From: Citrobacter freundii ATCC 8090 = MTCC 1658 = NBRC 12681
Lineage (GTDB): Bacteria; Pseudomonadota; Gammaproteobacteria; Enterobacterales; Enterobacteriaceae
Length of the DNA: 64,000 nucleotides
Reading direction: 5' to 3'
NCBI RefSeq assembly: GCF_011064845.1
Contig: NZ_CP049015.1
Location: 3,658,001 to 3,722,000 of the forward strand
The notes beneath the pieces are model-generated. The model was not told where the DNA came from. It did not search any database and saw only the letters and a program-made list of their open reading frames with translations. The first letter of the stretch is position 1. Each line of letters begins with the position of its first letter. The translations under genes and the position numbers were made by a program. Shown here piece after piece: positions 10,609 through 21,349 of this stretch.

Positions 10609-11091
10609 ATGCTAAAACGTTTATTATCCCCGTTTCTTCTGCTTTTACTGATTCTGGCAGGCTGTCAGGCGCCTCAGGGAAAATTTACCCCAGAGCAAAT
10701 TGCAGCCATGAAATCGTACGGATTTACCGAAGCTTCCGGAGACTGGTCTCTGGGCCTGTCTGATAACATCCTGTTTGATAAAAATGACTATAAACTCCGT
10801 CCTGAAAGTGAAAAACAGATCAAGGAAATGGCATCCAAACTGGCAGCTACCGGGCTAAATCATGCTCGCCTGGACGGTCATACTGATAACTACGGTGAAG
10901 ACAGCTATAACGAAGCTCTGTCACTCAAACGCGCGAATGTGGTTGCCGATGCCTGGGCACAGGGTGCCAACATTCCCCGCACCAACCTGACGACTCAGGG
11001 TCTCGGGAAGAAATATCCCATTGCCAGCAACCAGACATCAAAAGGTCGTGCTGAAAATCGTCGCGTTGCAGTCGTGATCACGACGCCATAA
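10609..11091 (+). CDS. yfiB: YfiB, OmpA-domain lipoprotein of the YfiBNR system
   Basis: This is a 160-residue outer-membrane lipoprotein with lipobox ILAGCQ (Cys19). It has an OmpA-like peptidoglycan-binding domain from about residue 45, with DGHTDNYG and the C-terminal GRAENRRV motif. In the family, YfiB captures YfiR at the outer membrane and so releases the cyclase DgcN. It starts 12 bases after dgcN, so yfiR-dgcN-yfiB is one operon: repressor, enzyme and release factor. Confidence 0.94.
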   Translation: MLKRLLSPFLLLLLILAGCQAPQGKFTPEQIAAMKSYGFTEASGDWSLGLSDNILFDKNDYKLRPESEKQIKEMASKLAATGLNHARLDGHTDNYGEDSYNEALSLKRANVVADAWAQGANIPRTNLTTQGLGKKYPIASNQTSKGRAENRRVAVVITTP

Positions 11092-11165
11092 TCATCCCCC
11101 AACTGGCTGCGCGCCGCGCAGTCATTCCATTGCCATAAAGAACAACAGAGCAAACGTCGGGATAA

Positions 11166-11198
11166 AAAAAGGGCCAGCCTTTCGGCCAGCCCTTTTCT
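11166..11198. terminator. Bidirectional terminator between yfiB and rplS
   Basis: A hairpin with GGGC/GCCC and GCC/GGC arms around a GAAA loop (minus-strand reading), with two G-T wobbles, is flanked by A-runs and T-runs on both sides. It can therefore stop the converging yfiB and rplS transcripts. Confidence 0.85.
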
Positions 11199-11222
11199 AA
11201 CAGGATGTCGCTTGCGCGAATC

Positions 11223-11573
<351 letters not shown>

Positions 11574-11609
11574 TTAATCTCTTATCCTGGGTAAACTGAT
11601 ATTGGGGGC

Positions 11610-12377
11610 TTACGCCTGCCCATCATGTTTATGTTGCTGTTGTGCGTGTTCCTTTTTGAACTCCGCCAGCAACCTTGCTTGCTCTTCAGTCAGAGCCAGG
11701 TTTTCCAGAAGTTCAGGTCTTCTAAGCCAGGTCCGGCCCAGCGACTGTTTCAAACGCCAGCGACGTATCTCAGCGTGGTTTCCTGACAGTAACACTGCCG
11801 GTACTTCCATCTGCTCTAACACTTCAGGTCGGGTATAGTGCGGGCAATCCAGCAATCCATCAGCAAACGAATCTTCGATTGCTGAAGCTTCATGACCCAG
11901 AACTCCCGGAATAAACCGGGAAACGGAGTCGATCAGCGTCATTGCCGGTAACTCACCACCGCTGAGTACGTAATCGCCGATTGACCATTCTTCGTCAATT
12001 TCGGTTTGAATCACGCGCTCATCTATTCCTTCATAGCGACCACATACCAGAATCAGCTTTTGATTCGTGGCCAGTTCGCTAACGCCCGCTTGATCAAGCT
12101 TGCGTCCCTGAGGTGACAGATAAATCACCTTTGCGCCTTCACCAGCCGCAGCTTTTGCTGCATGAATGGCGTCCCGTAAAGGTTGCACCATCATTAACAT
12201 CCCCGGTCCGCCGCCGTACGGACGATCGTCCACGGTACGGTGCCGGTCATGAGTAAAGTCACGAGGACTCCAACTCTGGATGTTCAGCAGGCCATTTTTT
12301 ACTGCCCGGCCAGTTACCCCGTAATCGGTAATTGCGCGGAACATTTCTGGAAACAGGCTAACGATACCTATAAACAC
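11610..12377 (-). CDS. trmD: tRNA (guanine-N1-)-methyltransferase TrmD
   Basis: TrmD methylates G37 next to the anticodon of tRNAs for Leu, Pro and Arg, which prevents +1 frameshifting. It is a SPOUT-class knotted enzyme; the motifs [24 protein letters not shown] and [10 protein letters not shown] are present. I start it at the GTG at 12377, giving [11 protein letters not shown] next and 255 residues, the E. coli length. The longer in-frame reading from 12440 would overlap the rimM end and adds an unrelated tail. Confidence 0.95.
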   Translation of the reverse strand: MFIGIVSLFPEMFRAITDYGVTGRAVKNGLLNIQSWSPRDFTHDRHRTVDDRPYGGGPGMLMMVQPLRDAIHAAKAAAGEGAKVIYLSPQGRKLDQAGVSELATNQKLILVCGRYEGIDERVIQTEIDEEWSIGDYVLSGGELPAMTLIDSVSRFIPGVLGHEASAIEDSFADGLLDCPHYTRPEVLEQMEVPAVLLSGNHAEIRRWRLKQSLGRTWLRRPELLENLALTEEQARLLAEFKKEHAQQQHKHDGQA

Positions 12378-12421
12378 AAGCCAATCCCCATAACGCCGAC
12401 TTTTACCGTTTATCCGGTGGT

Positions 12422-12970
12422 TTAAAAACCAGGATCCCAATCTACTTCGATAGTACGAGTAGCGAGATCGACTTTCTTGATAACCTGCCCATCGAGGAAC
12501 GGCACAAGACGTTCCTTGATACCAAACGCATCTTTCAGGTTTGCCTTGATGACGATGACGTCATTCGAACCGGTTTCCATCATATCGACGACTTTACCGA
12601 GATCGTAGCCTTCAGTGGTCACTACCTGGCAGCCCATAAGGTCTTTCCAGTAGTAGGAACCATCTTCCAGCGCTGGCAACTGCGAGGAATCCACGACAAT
12701 TTCGCAATTAGTCAGTAGATTCGCCGAATCACGATCGTCAACGCCTTTCAGCTTGATGATCAGATCCTGATTGTGGTGCTTCCAGCTTTCCAGCTGTACT
12801 TGCTGCCACTGACCCGCCTTCTGGATAAACCAGGGCTGATAGTCAAAAATGCTTTCGGCGTCTTCAGTGGAAGAAAACACTCTGAGCCAACCACGGATAC
12901 CGTAAGAAGACCCCATTTTCCCCAAAACGATGGGTTCTACAGGAGCCTGTGCGGCGAGTTGCTTGCTCAT
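12422..12970 (-). CDS. rimM: 16S rRNA processing / 30S assembly factor RimM
   Basis: RimM binds free 30S subunits near S19 and assists maturation of the 16S 3' domain. It has 182 residues starting [13 protein letters not shown], with the [14 protein letters not shown] motif of the N-terminal domain and a C-terminal PRC-barrel domain. I prefer the ATG at 12970 by comparison with E. coli; the GTG/ATG codons just upstream add three residues. It is second in the rpsP operon. Confidence 0.96.
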   Translation of the reverse strand: MSKQLAAQAPVEPIVLGKMGSSYGIRGWLRVFSSTEDAESIFDYQPWFIQKAGQWQQVQLESWKHHNQDLIIKLKGVDDRDSANLLTNCEIVVDSSQLPALEDGSYYWKDLMGCQVVTTEGYDLGKVVDMMETGSNDVIVIKANLKDAFGIKERLVPFLDGQVIKKVDLATRTIEVDWDPGF

Positions 12971-12988
12971 CATGACCACCGTGACAGA

Positions 12989-13295
<307 letters not shown>

Positions 13296-13490
13296 CATAT
13301 TAAAAGCCCGAAAATTTTACTGATTTCTGGGAAAAAAGCAATCAACATGTGATGAAGCTTTATACCAGGGCGTTACCGTTGCAGCCAGTTTGGCGTCGGC
13401 GTGCGCGCAGAAAGCGGAGCGTACACGCAGTACGTGAGCATTTCGAGCACACTCCGGCGTCAAAATGGCAAATAAGGTAGCCCGATATAT
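13296..13490. other. Intergenic region between ffh and rpsP
   Basis: This holds the likely rpsP promoter region (AT-rich, 13300-13350). Then comes a GC-rich segment (about 13376-13470), including GCGTACACGCAGTACGTGAG, that has the look of an enterobacterial intergenic repeat. I see no gene in it. Confidence 0.4.
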
Positions 13491-14852
13491 TTATCTACCA
13501 GGGAAGCCGGGCGGCATCATCCCCTTCATACCACGCATCATCTTCGCCATACCGCCCTTCTTCATTTTCTTCATCATGCGCTGCATGTCGTCGAACTGTT
13601 TCAGAAGGCGGTTTACGTCCTGTACTTGCATACCGCAACCGGCAGCGATACGGCGTTTACGGGAACCTTTGATAATTTCCGGCTTAGCGCGTTCTTTCAT
13701 CGTCATCGAATTGATGATGGCTTCCATACGCACCAGAACTTTATCGTCCATCTGCGATTTCACATTGTCTGGGATCTGACCCATGCCCGGCAGCTTGCCC
13801 ATCAGGCTTGCCATACCGCCCATGTTTTTCATCTGATTAAGCTGTTCAAGGAAATCGTTGAGATCGAAGCTATCGCCTTTTTTCAGCTTGCTGGCTAATT
13901 TTTCTGCCTGCGCGCGGTCAACCTTGCTTTCGATATCTTCGATCAGCGACAGCACGTCGCCCATGCCGAGAATACGCGAAGCAATCCTGTCCGGGTGGAA
14001 CGGCTCCAGCGCTTCGGTTTTCTCGCCGACGCCGAGGAATTTAATCGGCTTACCGGTAATATGACGAATAGAAAGCGCCGCACCGCCACGGGCATCACCA
14101 TCAACTTTTGTCAGTACTACACCGGTTAACGGTAGCGCTTCGTTAAAGGCTTTTGCGGTATTCGCGGCATCCTGACCGGTCATGGCGTCGACCACAAACA
14201 GCGTTTCTACCGGTTTGATAGAAGCGTGGACCTGTTTGATTTCGTCCATCATCGCTTCGTCAACGTGCAGACGACCGGCGGTATCCACCAGCAGCACGTC
14301 GTAGAATTTGAGTTTGGCTTCTTTCAGCGCGGCGTTAACGATATCGACCGGCTTCTGGCCAACATCCGACGGGAAGAAGTCCACGCCGACCTGCTCGGCC
14401 AGAGTTTCCAGCTGTTTGATCGCCGCCGGGCGATAAACGTCCGCGGAGACCACCAGCACTTTCTTCTTGTGCTTCTCGCGCAGGAATTTACCCAGCTTAC
14501 CGACGCTGGTCGTTTTACCCGCACCCTGCAGGCCCGCCATAAGCACCACGGCTGGCGGCTGTGCAGCCAGATTCAGGGTCTGGTTTTCTTCGCCCATTGC
14601 CGCAACCAGTTCGTTACGGACAATCTTGACGAATTCCTGACCCGGCGTCAGGCTTTTGTTAACTTCATGACCAACCGCTTTCTCTTTTACGCGATTGATA
14701 AACTCACGCACTACCGGCAGCGCTACGTCAGCCTCCAGCAGCGCCATGCGCACTTCGCGCAGCGTCTCTTTAACGTTGTCTTCAGTAAGGCGTCCACGGC
14801 CACTGATATTGCGCAGCGTGCGCGACAAACGATCGGTTAAATTATCAAACAT
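13491..14852 (-). CDS. ffh: Signal recognition particle protein Ffh
   Basis: Ffh is the SRP54 GTPase that, with 4.5S RNA, delivers nascent membrane proteins to FtsY. It has 453 residues, the E. coli length. The N-domain helical bundle is followed by the G-domain with GLQGAGKTT (P-loop, about 101-109), DTAGRL and TKVDGDARGG. The methionine-rich M-domain at the end has many Met in the last 60 residues. It is monocistronic and divergent from ypjD. Confidence 0.98.
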   Translation of the reverse strand: MFDNLTDRLSRTLRNISGRGRLTEDNVKETLREVRMALLEADVALPVVREFINRVKEKAVGHEVNKSLTPGQEFVKIVRNELVAAMGEENQTLNLAAQPPAVVLMAGLQGAGKTTSVGKLGKFLREKHKKKVLVVSADVYRPAAIKQLETLAEQVGVDFFPSDVGQKPVDIVNAALKEAKLKFYDVLLVDTAGRLHVDEAMMDEIKQVHASIKPVETLFVVDAMTGQDAANTAKAFNEALPLTGVVLTKVDGDARGGAALSIRHITGKPIKFLGVGEKTEALEPFHPDRIASRILGMGDVLSLIEDIESKVDRAQAEKLASKLKKGDSFDLNDFLEQLNQMKNMGGMASLMGKLPGMGQIPDNVKSQMDDKVLVRMEAIINSMTMKERAKPEIIKGSRKRRIAAGCGMQVQDVNRLLKQFDDMQRMMKKMKKGGMAKMMRGMKGMMPPGFPGR

Positions 14853-15017
14853 TGTCTCTCGCCTGGGGTGGAAACGGTCGGTCGCGACAGCGACACATCA
14901 ACATAAATTTGTCGCAGTATAACATGAAGCCGCCTTTGTTGTTATGCAACGGTTGGAGCAGCGGTCACGTAACGCTATACTGCTTTTCTTTATCACTGGC
15001 CAATTGTCGACACCTAT

Positions 15018-15809
15018 ATGCCCGTTTTTGCTCTGCTTGCTCTTGTCGCCTACTCAGTCAGCCTCGCGCTGATTATTCCCGCTCTGCTGCAAAAAAACAG
15101 CGGCTGGCGGCGTATGGCTATTCTCTCTGCGGTTGTCGCGCTGGTAAGCCATGCTATCGCCCTGGAAGCGCGTATTCTGCCCGGCGGTGAAAGCGGACAA
15201 AACCTGAGTCTGTTGAACGTCGGCTCGCTGGTGAGCCTGATGATCTGTACGGTAATGACCATTGTCGCTTCCCGCAATCGAGGCTGGCTATTGCTGCCCA
15301 TTGTCTACGCCTTTGCGCTGATAAACCTGGCCTTCGCCACGTTTATGCCTAACGAGTTCATCACCCATCTCGAAGCTACGCCGGGCATGATGATCCATAT
15401 CGGGCTTTCGCTTTTCGCTTACGCCACGCTGATTATCGCCGCACTCTATGCGCTACAGCTTGCGTGGATTGACTACCAGCTGAAAAACAAAAAACTGGCT
15501 TTCAGCAATGAGATGCCGCCGCTGATGAGTATTGAGCGGAAAATGTTTCATATCACCCAAATTGGCGTGGTTCTGCTGACACTCACCCTGTGCACAGGCC
15601 TGTTTTACATGCATAACCTGTTCAGTACCGAGAACATTGATAAAGCCGTTCTCTCTATCGTGGCATGGTTTGTCTATATCGTTCTGTTATGGGGGCATTA
15701 CCATGAAGGTTGGCGCGGACGTCGCGTCGTATGGTTTAACGTCGCAGGCGCAGGAATTCTGACACTGGCCTATTTCGGCAGTCGTATCCTGCAGCAGTTC
15801 GTGAGTTAA
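15018..15809 (+). CDS. ypjD: YpjD, CcsA/cytochrome c assembly-type membrane protein
   Basis: This 263-residue inner-membrane protein has about eight hydrophobic segments and belongs to the cytochrome c assembly (CcsA/ResC-like) family. The conserved family segment around HIGLSLFAYATL and the late WGHYHEGWRGRR motif are present. Its exact job in enterics is unproven. It is followed by corE after 18 bases, so the two are probably co-transcribed. Confidence 0.88.
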   Translation: MPVFALLALVAYSVSLALIIPALLQKNSGWRRMAILSAVVALVSHAIALEARILPGGESGQNLSLLNVGSLVSLMICTVMTIVASRNRGWLLLPIVYAFALINLAFATFMPNEFITHLEATPGMMIHIGLSLFAYATLIIAALYALQLAWIDYQLKNKKLAFSNEMPPLMSIERKMFHITQIGVVLLTLTLCTGLFYMHNLFSTENIDKAVLSIVAWFVYIVLLWGHYHEGWRGRRVVWFNVAGAGILTLAYFGSRILQQFVS

Positions 15810-15827
15810 ATCTTTAAGGAATCCTAC

Positions 15828-17117
15828 GTGGAACACATCTCCACCACCACGCTCATTGTCACGCTCCTCATCATGGTGGTCATTTCCGCCTATTTTTCCG
15901 GTTCTGAAACCGGAATGATGACCCTGAATCGCTATCGTCTACGTCATCGGGCCAAGCAGGGAAATCGACAGGCAAAACGCGTTGAAAAGTTACTTCGCAA
16001 GCCGGATCGTCTGATAAGCCTGGTGCTCATCGGCAATAATCTGGTGAATATTCTGGCCTCCGCGCTCGGTACTATTGTCGGTATGCGCCTGTATGGCGAT
16101 GCGGGCGTCGCCATTGCCACTGGGGTACTGACGTTTGTGGTACTGGTTTTTGCCGAAGTACTGCCAAAGACGATTGCCGCACTATATCCGGAAAAAGTCG
16201 CCTATCCGAGCAGTGTCCTGCTGGCTCCCCTGCAGATTCTGATGATGCCGTTGGTATGGTTACTCAACACCATCACGCGGCTGCTGATGCGCATGATGGG
16301 CATCAAAACGGATATCGTAGTGAGCGGTTCGCTGAGTAAAGATGAACTGCGAACTCTGGTGAATGAATCGCGCTCGCAAATCTCACGCCGTAACCAGGAT
16401 ATGCTGCTGTCAGTGCTGGATCTGGAAAAAGTCAGCGTCGATGACATCATGATCCCGCGTAATGAAATTATCGGCATTGATATCAACGATGACTGGAAAT
16501 CAATCGTGCGTCAGCTTTCGCACTCTCCGCACGGTCGTATTGTGCTGTATCGTGACTCGCTGGACGACGCTATCAGTATGCTACGCGTACGTGAAGCCTG
16601 GCGATTGATGGCCGAGAAAAAAGAGTTCACCAAAGAGACCATGTTACGCGCCGCCGACGAAATTTATTACGTTCCGGAAGGCACGCCACTCAGCACCCAG
16701 CTCATTAAATTTCAGCGTAATAAGAAGAAAGTGGGCCTGGTCGTCAATGAATATGGTGATATTCAGGGACTGGTTACGGTCGAGGATATCCTGGAAGAGA
16801 TTGTTGGTGACTTCACGACCTCAATGTCACCGACGCTTGCCGAAGAAGTCACGCCGCAGAATGACGGTTCGGTTATCATTGACGGTAGCGCCAACGTTCG
16901 TGAAATCAATAAGGCGTTTAACTGGCACCTGCCGGAAGATGATGCACGTACCGTGAACGGTATTATTCTTGAAGCGCTGGAAGAAATCCCGGTTGCCGGC
17001 ACACGTGTGCGTATTGGGCAGTACGATATCGATATTCTCGACGTGCAGGACAATATGATTAAACAGGTGCAGGTGTTGCCCGTCAAACCGCTGCGGGAAA
17101 GCGTATCGGACCAGTGA
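15828..17117 (+). CDS. corE: CNNM/CorC-family transporter, CorE-like (YfjD)
   Basis: This 429-residue membrane protein is of the HlyC/CorC (CNNM) family, linked to magnesium or cobalt efflux. The N-terminal DUF21 domain has about four membrane segments and the motif SGSETGMMTLNRYR. A pair of CBS domains (about 200-330) senses nucleotide, and the CorC_HlyC domain follows at about 345-425. It starts with GTG (15828) after AAGGAATCC. A hairpin terminator follows. Confidence 0.9.
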   Translation: MEHISTTTLIVTLLIMVVISAYFSGSETGMMTLNRYRLRHRAKQGNRQAKRVEKLLRKPDRLISLVLIGNNLVNILASALGTIVGMRLYGDAGVAIATGVLTFVVLVFAEVLPKTIAALYPEKVAYPSSVLLAPLQILMMPLVWLLNTITRLLMRMMGIKTDIVVSGSLSKDELRTLVNESRSQISRRNQDMLLSVLDLEKVSVDDIMIPRNEIIGIDINDDWKSIVRQLSHSPHGRIVLYRDSLDDAISMLRVREAWRLMAEKKEFTKETMLRAADEIYYVPEGTPLSTQLIKFQRNKKKVGLVVNEYGDIQGLVTVEDILEEIVGDFTTSMSPTLAEEVTPQNDGSVIIDGSANVREINKAFNWHLPEDDARTVNGIILEALEEIPVAGTRVRIGQYDIDILDVQDNMIKQVQVLPVKPLRESVSDQ

Positions 17118-17125
17118 GAGTAATC

Positions 17126-17160
17126 CAGACCGGGTAGCGCATCAGCATTACCCGGTCTGA
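17126..17160. terminator. Hairpin between corE and grpE
   Basis: CAGACCGGGTA and TACCCGGTCTG form an eleven-base perfect stem between the convergent genes. There is no long T-run on either side, so strength as a terminator is uncertain. Confidence 0.65.
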
Positions 17161-17166
17161 GGCTGA

Positions 17167-17760
17167 TTAGCCTTTAGCTTTCGCCACAGAGACCATCGCC
17201 GCACGGATGGTACGTCCGTTCAGGGTATAGCCTTTCTGCATAACCATCAGCACATTACCGGCAGCAACGTCGTCAGACTCTACCATGGCAATCGCCTGAT
17301 GCACGTTCGGGTCCATCGGCACGTCAATATCCGCAACCACTTGTACGCCAAACTTCGCCACAACATCCAGCATTGACTTACGGGTCAGCTCAATACCTTC
17401 AACCATCGCCGCCATCGCGTCATTGTCTTTGTCCGCCACTTCCAGCGCACGGTCCAGGCTATCCAGCACCGGCAGCAGCTCGTTGACGAATTTTTCCAGT
17501 GCAAACTTATGCGCTTTTTCTACGTCCAGTTCGGTACGACGACGCAGGTTTTCCATTTCCGCTTTGATACGCAACACGCTGTCGCGCTCGCGAGTTTCGG
17601 CTTCAGCAAGCTGAGCTTCCAGATTCGCAATTTTTTCATCGCGCGGATCCACCTGCTCAGCAGAAGCGTCTGATTCAACCGCCTCAACTTCTTCGTGCTG
17701 ATCCATGATAATTTCTTCCGGGGCTTGCCCCTCAGGCGTTTTCTGTTCTTTACTACTCAT
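17167..17760 (-). CDS. grpE: Nucleotide exchange factor GrpE
   Basis: GrpE releases ADP from DnaK in the heat-shock chaperone cycle and acts as a thermosensor. It has 197 residues with an acidic N-terminus, a long coiled-coil helix (about 40-135) and the C-terminal beta domain ending [18 protein letters not shown]. It is monocistronic, divergent from nadK, with a near-perfect heat-shock promoter. Confidence 0.98.
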   Translation of the reverse strand: MSSKEQKTPEGQAPEEIIMDQHEEVEAVESDASAEQVDPRDEKIANLEAQLAEAETRERDSVLRIKAEMENLRRRTELDVEKAHKFALEKFVNELLPVLDSLDRALEVADKDNDAMAAMVEGIELTRKSMLDVVAKFGVQVVADIDVPMDPNVHQAIAMVESDDVAAGNVLMVMQKGYTLNGRTIRAAMVSVAKAKG

Positions 17761-17805
17761 GAATTTCTCCGCGTTTTTTTCGCATTCATCTCGCTAACCT
17801 GGATT

Positions 17806-17834
17806 ATTATGGGGATAAGATTCAGGGTTTCAAG
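17806..17834 (-). promoter_or_regulatory. Sigma-32 heat-shock promoter of grpE
   Basis: The minus strand reads CTTGAAA (17828-17834), a 13-base spacer, then CCCCATAAT (17806-17814). This is an almost ideal sigma-32 promoter, 46 bases upstream of the grpE start. Confidence 0.88.
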
Positions 17835-17882
17835 GGAAGTACTCACATTGTCACTAATCTTCGTTACAAGGACCTCGAGAAA

Positions 17883-18761
17883 ATGAACAAACATTTCAAG
17901 TGTATTGGCATTGTGGGGCATCCACGTCACCCCACTGCACTGACCACACATGAAATGCTCTACCGTTGGCTGTGCGCCAAAGGTTATGAGGTTATCGTTG
18001 AGCAACAAATCGCCCACGAGCTGCAGCTGAAAAATGTGAAAACCGGTACGCTCGCAGAGATTGGCCAGCAGGCAGACCTCGCCGTGGTTGTCGGTGGCGA
18101 CGGCAATATGCTGGGCGCCGCACGCACCCTGGCACGTTATGACATCAAGGTTATTGGCATTAACCGCGGCAACCTCGGTTTCCTGACCGACCTTGACCCA
18201 GACAATGCGCAACAACAGTTAGCTGACGTGCTGGAAGGCCACTACATCAGCGAAAAGCGCTTTTTACTCGAAGCCCAGGTGTGCCAACTGGACTGCCAGA
18301 AGCGTATTAGCACTGCGATCAATGAAGTCGTGTTGCACCCCGGAAAAGTGGCGCACATGATTGAATTTGAAGTCTATATCGATGAAATTTTTGCCTTCTC
18401 CCAGCGTTCAGACGGCTTGATTATTTCCACACCGACCGGCTCTACCGCCTACTCACTCTCTGCCGGAGGCCCGATACTGACGCCTTCGCTGGATGCCATT
18501 ACGCTAGTCCCGATGTTCCCACATACGCTCTCCGCACGACCGCTGGTGATCAACAGTAGCAGCACCATTCGCCTGCGCTTCTCTCATCGCCGTAACGATC
18601 TGGAAATCAGCTGTGACAGCCAGATCGCCCTGCCTATACAGGAAGGTGAAGACGTATTAATTCGCCGCTGTGATTATCATCTGAACCTGATACACCCAAA
18701 AGATTACAGCTATTTCAACACATTAAGCACTAAGTTAGGCTGGTCAAAAAAATTATTCTAA
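17883..18761 (+). CDS. nadK: NAD kinase
   Basis: NadK phosphorylates NAD to NADP using ATP. It has 292 residues, the E. coli length. The catalytic GGDGN motif (in [14 protein letters not shown], around Asp73), [11 protein letters not shown] and the [16 protein letters not shown] substrate loop are intact. It is divergent from grpE and upstream of recN, which has its own SOS promoter. Confidence 0.97.
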   Translation: MNKHFKCIGIVGHPRHPTALTTHEMLYRWLCAKGYEVIVEQQIAHELQLKNVKTGTLAEIGQQADLAVVVGGDGNMLGAARTLARYDIKVIGINRGNLGFLTDLDPDNAQQQLADVLEGHYISEKRFLLEAQVCQLDCQKRISTAINEVVLHPGKVAHMIEFEVYIDEIFAFSQRSDGLIISTPTGSTAYSLSAGGPILTPSLDAITLVPMFPHTLSARPLVINSSSTIRLRFSHRRNDLEISCDSQIALPIQEGEDVLIRRCDYHLNLIHPKDYSYFNTLSTKLGWSKKLF

Positions 18762-18776
18762 TTTAACGCCAACCTC

Positions 18777-18818
18777 TTTACTGTATAAAAAACCAGTTTA
18801 TACTGTATGTAATTACAG
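18777..18818 (+). promoter_or_regulatory. SOS promoter of recN with two LexA boxes
   Basis: Two LexA boxes of the form CTG-N10-CAG are present: CTGTATAAAAAACCAG (18781-18796) and CTGTATGTAATTACAG (18803-18818). A TTTACT -35 (18777-18782) and TATACT -10 (18799-18804), 16 bases apart, overlap both boxes, so LexA would block polymerase directly. E. coli recN is likewise controlled by multiple LexA sites. Confidence 0.85.
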
Positions 18819-18846
18819 TTATGGTTTTTCATACAGGAAAACAGCT

Positions 18847-20508
18847 ATGTTGGCACAACTGACCATCAGCAATTTTGCTATCGTTCGTGAACTTGAGATC
18901 GATTTCCAGAACGGAATGACCGTTATTACCGGTGAAACCGGTGCGGGTAAGTCCATTGCCATTGATGCTCTCGGTTTGTGCCTGGGCGGACGCGCAGACG
19001 CCGACATGGTACGTGCAGGTGCCACGCGAGCCGACCTCTGCGCCCGCTTCACCTTAAAAGACACCCCCGCGGCCCTGCGCTGGCTGGAAGAAAACCAGCT
19101 TGAGGAAGGCCGTGAGTGTTTGCTACGTCGCGTTATCAGCAGCGACGGACGTTCACGTGGCTTCATTAACGGCACTGCCGTACCGCTGTCACAGCTGCGC
19201 GAGTTGGGCCAGTTGCTTATTCAAATCCACGGTCAGCATGCGCATCAGCTCCTGACAAAATCAGAACACCAAAAATCCCTGCTTGATGGCTACGCCAATG
19301 AAGCGTCTCTGACTCAGGAAATGGCTGTGCGCTACCAACTGTGGCACCAAAGCTGCCGTGACCTGGCACATCATCAACAACAGAGTCAGGAACGCGCAGC
19401 CCGGGCAGAGCTATTGCAATACCAGTTAAAAGAACTGAACGAATTCAACCCGCAGCCAGGTGAATTTGAGCAAATTGATGAAGAGTACAAGCGTCTGGCT
19501 AACAGCGGGCAATTGCTCACCACCAGCCAACAGGCACTGGCTATCATGGCAGACGGCGAAGACGTTAATCTGCAAAGCCAGCTGTACACGGCAAAACAGT
19601 TGGTTAGTGAACTGGCAGGAATGGACGGTAAGCTCTCCGGTATTCTGGACATGCTGGAAGAGGCTACTATCCAGCTCAGCGAAGCCAGCGACGAGCTGCG
19701 CCACTATTGCGATCGTCTGGATTTAGACCCTAACCGTTTGTTCGAACTTGAGCAGCGTATTTCCAAAAAAATCTCATTGGCGCGAAAGCATCATGTTGCC
19801 CCTGAAGCGCTGCCACAGTTCTATCAGTCATTGCTGGATGAACAACAGCAGTTAGACGACCAGGCCGACTCTCTCGAAACCTTAACCCTGGCGGTGAACA
19901 ATCACCACCAGCAGGCACTGGAAACGGCAAAAATGCTGCACCAACAGCGCCAGCATTATGCTCAGGAACTGGGACAGCTTATTACAGAGAGCATGCATAC
20001 TCTCTCAATGCCGCACGGTGTCTTTTGCATTGATGTGAAATTTGAGGAACATCATTTGAGCTCAGACGGTGCCGATCGCGTAGAGTTTAAAGTGACCACT
20101 AACCCAGGCCAGCCGTTGCAGCCGATTGCGAAAGTCGCTTCCGGTGGGGAATTGTCGCGCATTGCGCTGGCTATTCAGGTTATTACCGCACGTAAAATGG
20201 AAACACCGGCGCTGATTTTCGATGAAGTGGATGTCGGCATCAGCGGCCCGACTGCTGCGGTGGTGGGAAAAATGCTGCGTCAGTTGGGCGAGTCAACCCA
20301 GGTAATGTGTGTTACTCACCTGCCGCAGGTTGCTGGCTGCGGTCATCAACATTTCTATGTCAGCAAAGAAACTGACGGCGCGATGACCGAAACACACATG
20401 CAGCCACTTGATAAACGCGCTCGTCTGCAGGAATTAGCCCGCTTACTCGGAGGTAGCGAAGTAACGCGCAATACCCTCGCAAATGCAAAAGAACTGCTGG
20501 CGGCATAA
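18847..20508 (+). CDS. recN: DNA repair protein RecN
   Basis: RecN is an SMC-like ATPase that acts in double-strand break repair. It has 553 residues. Walker A GETGAGKS is at 29-36, the long central coiled coil at about 155-365, and the ABC signature [12 protein letters not shown] and Walker [14 protein letters not shown] are near the C-terminus. The last residues (NAKELLAA) look like the known ClpXP-sensitive C-terminus. It is SOS-controlled through the LexA boxes upstream. Confidence 0.97.
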   Translation: MLAQLTISNFAIVRELEIDFQNGMTVITGETGAGKSIAIDALGLCLGGRADADMVRAGATRADLCARFTLKDTPAALRWLEENQLEEGRECLLRRVISSDGRSRGFINGTAVPLSQLRELGQLLIQIHGQHAHQLLTKSEHQKSLLDGYANEASLTQEMAVRYQLWHQSCRDLAHHQQQSQERAARAELLQYQLKELNEFNPQPGEFEQIDEEYKRLANSGQLLTTSQQALAIMADGEDVNLQSQLYTAKQLVSELAGMDGKLSGILDMLEEATIQLSEASDELRHYCDRLDLDPNRLFELEQRISKKISLARKHHVAPEALPQFYQSLLDEQQQLDDQADSLETLTLAVNNHHQQALETAKMLHQQRQHYAQELGQLITESMHTLSMPHGVFCIDVKFEEHHLSSDGADRVEFKVTTNPGQPLQPIAKVASGGELSRIALAIQVITARKMETPALIFDEVDVGISGPTAAVVGKMLRQLGESTQVMCVTHLPQVAGCGHQHFYVSKETDGAMTETHMQPLDKRARLQELARLLGGSEVTRNTLANAKELLAA

Positions 20509-20657
20509 ACTTTTTTACCTTGTTAAGGTCTGAGTTCAACATAAAATCGCCGACCGACCCGACAGCAAAAGGTTTTAAAGTGGTGAAAGGTCTATTATCA
20601 TCGGCATATTACATATGAGCCGCGTACTGCTCGGGCCCGAAAAGGAATCAAATCACT

Positions 20658-21002
20658 ATGCGCTGTAAAACGCTGACTGCTGCTGCAGCAGTACTACTGA
20701 TGTTGACTGCAGGCTGTTCCACTCTGGAGCGAGTGGTTTACCGCCCTGACATCAACCAGGGAAATTATCTGACACCTACCGATGTCGCCAAAGTGCGCAC
20801 GGGTATGACGCAACAGCAGGTTGCTTATGCTCTGGGTACACCAATGATGTCCGATCCTTTTGGCACTAACACCTGGTTTTATGTGTTCCGTCAGCAACCT
20901 GGTCATGAAGGCGTAACCCAGCAAACACTGACGCTGACTTTTAACAGCAGCGGCGTTTTGACGAACATTGATAACAAACCTGCGTTGACCGACAACAAGT
21001 AG
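20658..21002 (+). CDS. bamE: Outer-membrane assembly lipoprotein BamE (SmpA)
   Basis: BamE is the small lipoprotein of the BAM complex; it stabilises the BamA-BamD contact. It has 114 residues with lipobox LTAGCS (Cys20) and the SmpA/OmlA fold with [14 protein letters not shown] and the TWFYVFR strand. It is preceded by AAAGGAATC and ends at a strong terminator. Confidence 0.97.
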   Translation: MRCKTLTAAAAVLLMLTAGCSTLERVVYRPDINQGNYLTPTDVAKVRTGMTQQQVAYALGTPMMSDPFGTNTWFYVFRQQPGHEGVTQQTLTLTFNSSGVLTNIDNKPALTDNK

Positions 21003-21014
21003 GATTAACAGATC

Positions 21015-21045
21015 AAAAAAAGGTGCTCAATGAGCACCTTTTTTA
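21015..21045. terminator. Bidirectional terminator between bamE and rnfH
   Basis: AAAGGTGCTCA and TGAGCACCTTT form a perfect stem, with A and T runs on the two sides. It serves both converging transcripts. Confidence 0.9.
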
Positions 21046-21052
21046 TTGTCTG

Positions 21053-21349
21053 CTATTTTTTTGCGGATTTCTCTGCTCGCTGTCGGCGCAGCTCTTTCGG
21101 ATCAGCAATCAGTGGCCGGTATATTTCCACCCGATCGCCGTCATGCAGAACATCAGCAAGCTTAACCGGACGGCTGTATATCCCGACTTTATTTTTGCTG
21201 AGATCGATATCGGTACGTAATTCCAGTAGACCGGAAGCGCGGATTGCCTCTTCCACCGTAGCACCCTGTTGCAGTGTTACACGCTGTAGATACTGTTTCT
21301 CGGGCAGCGCATACGCCACTTCAACGACAATTTTAGCCGACGCTGACAC
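21053..21349 (-). CDS. rnfH: RnfH-family ubiquitin-like protein (RatB)
   Basis: This 98-residue beta-grasp protein of the UPF0125/RnfH family lies next to ratA in many proteobacteria; its function is not settled. I start it at the GTG at 21349 ([16 protein letters not shown]), which aligns with the start region of E. coli RnfH ([14 protein letters not shown]). The frame also stays open further upstream, but there it would run inside ratA. It overlaps the ratA end by 17 bases. Confidence 0.85.
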   Translation of the reverse strand: MSASAKIVVEVAYALPEKQYLQRVTLQQGATVEEAIRASGLLELRTDIDLSKNKVGIYSRPVKLADVLHDGDRVEIYRPLIADPKELRRQRAEKSAKK

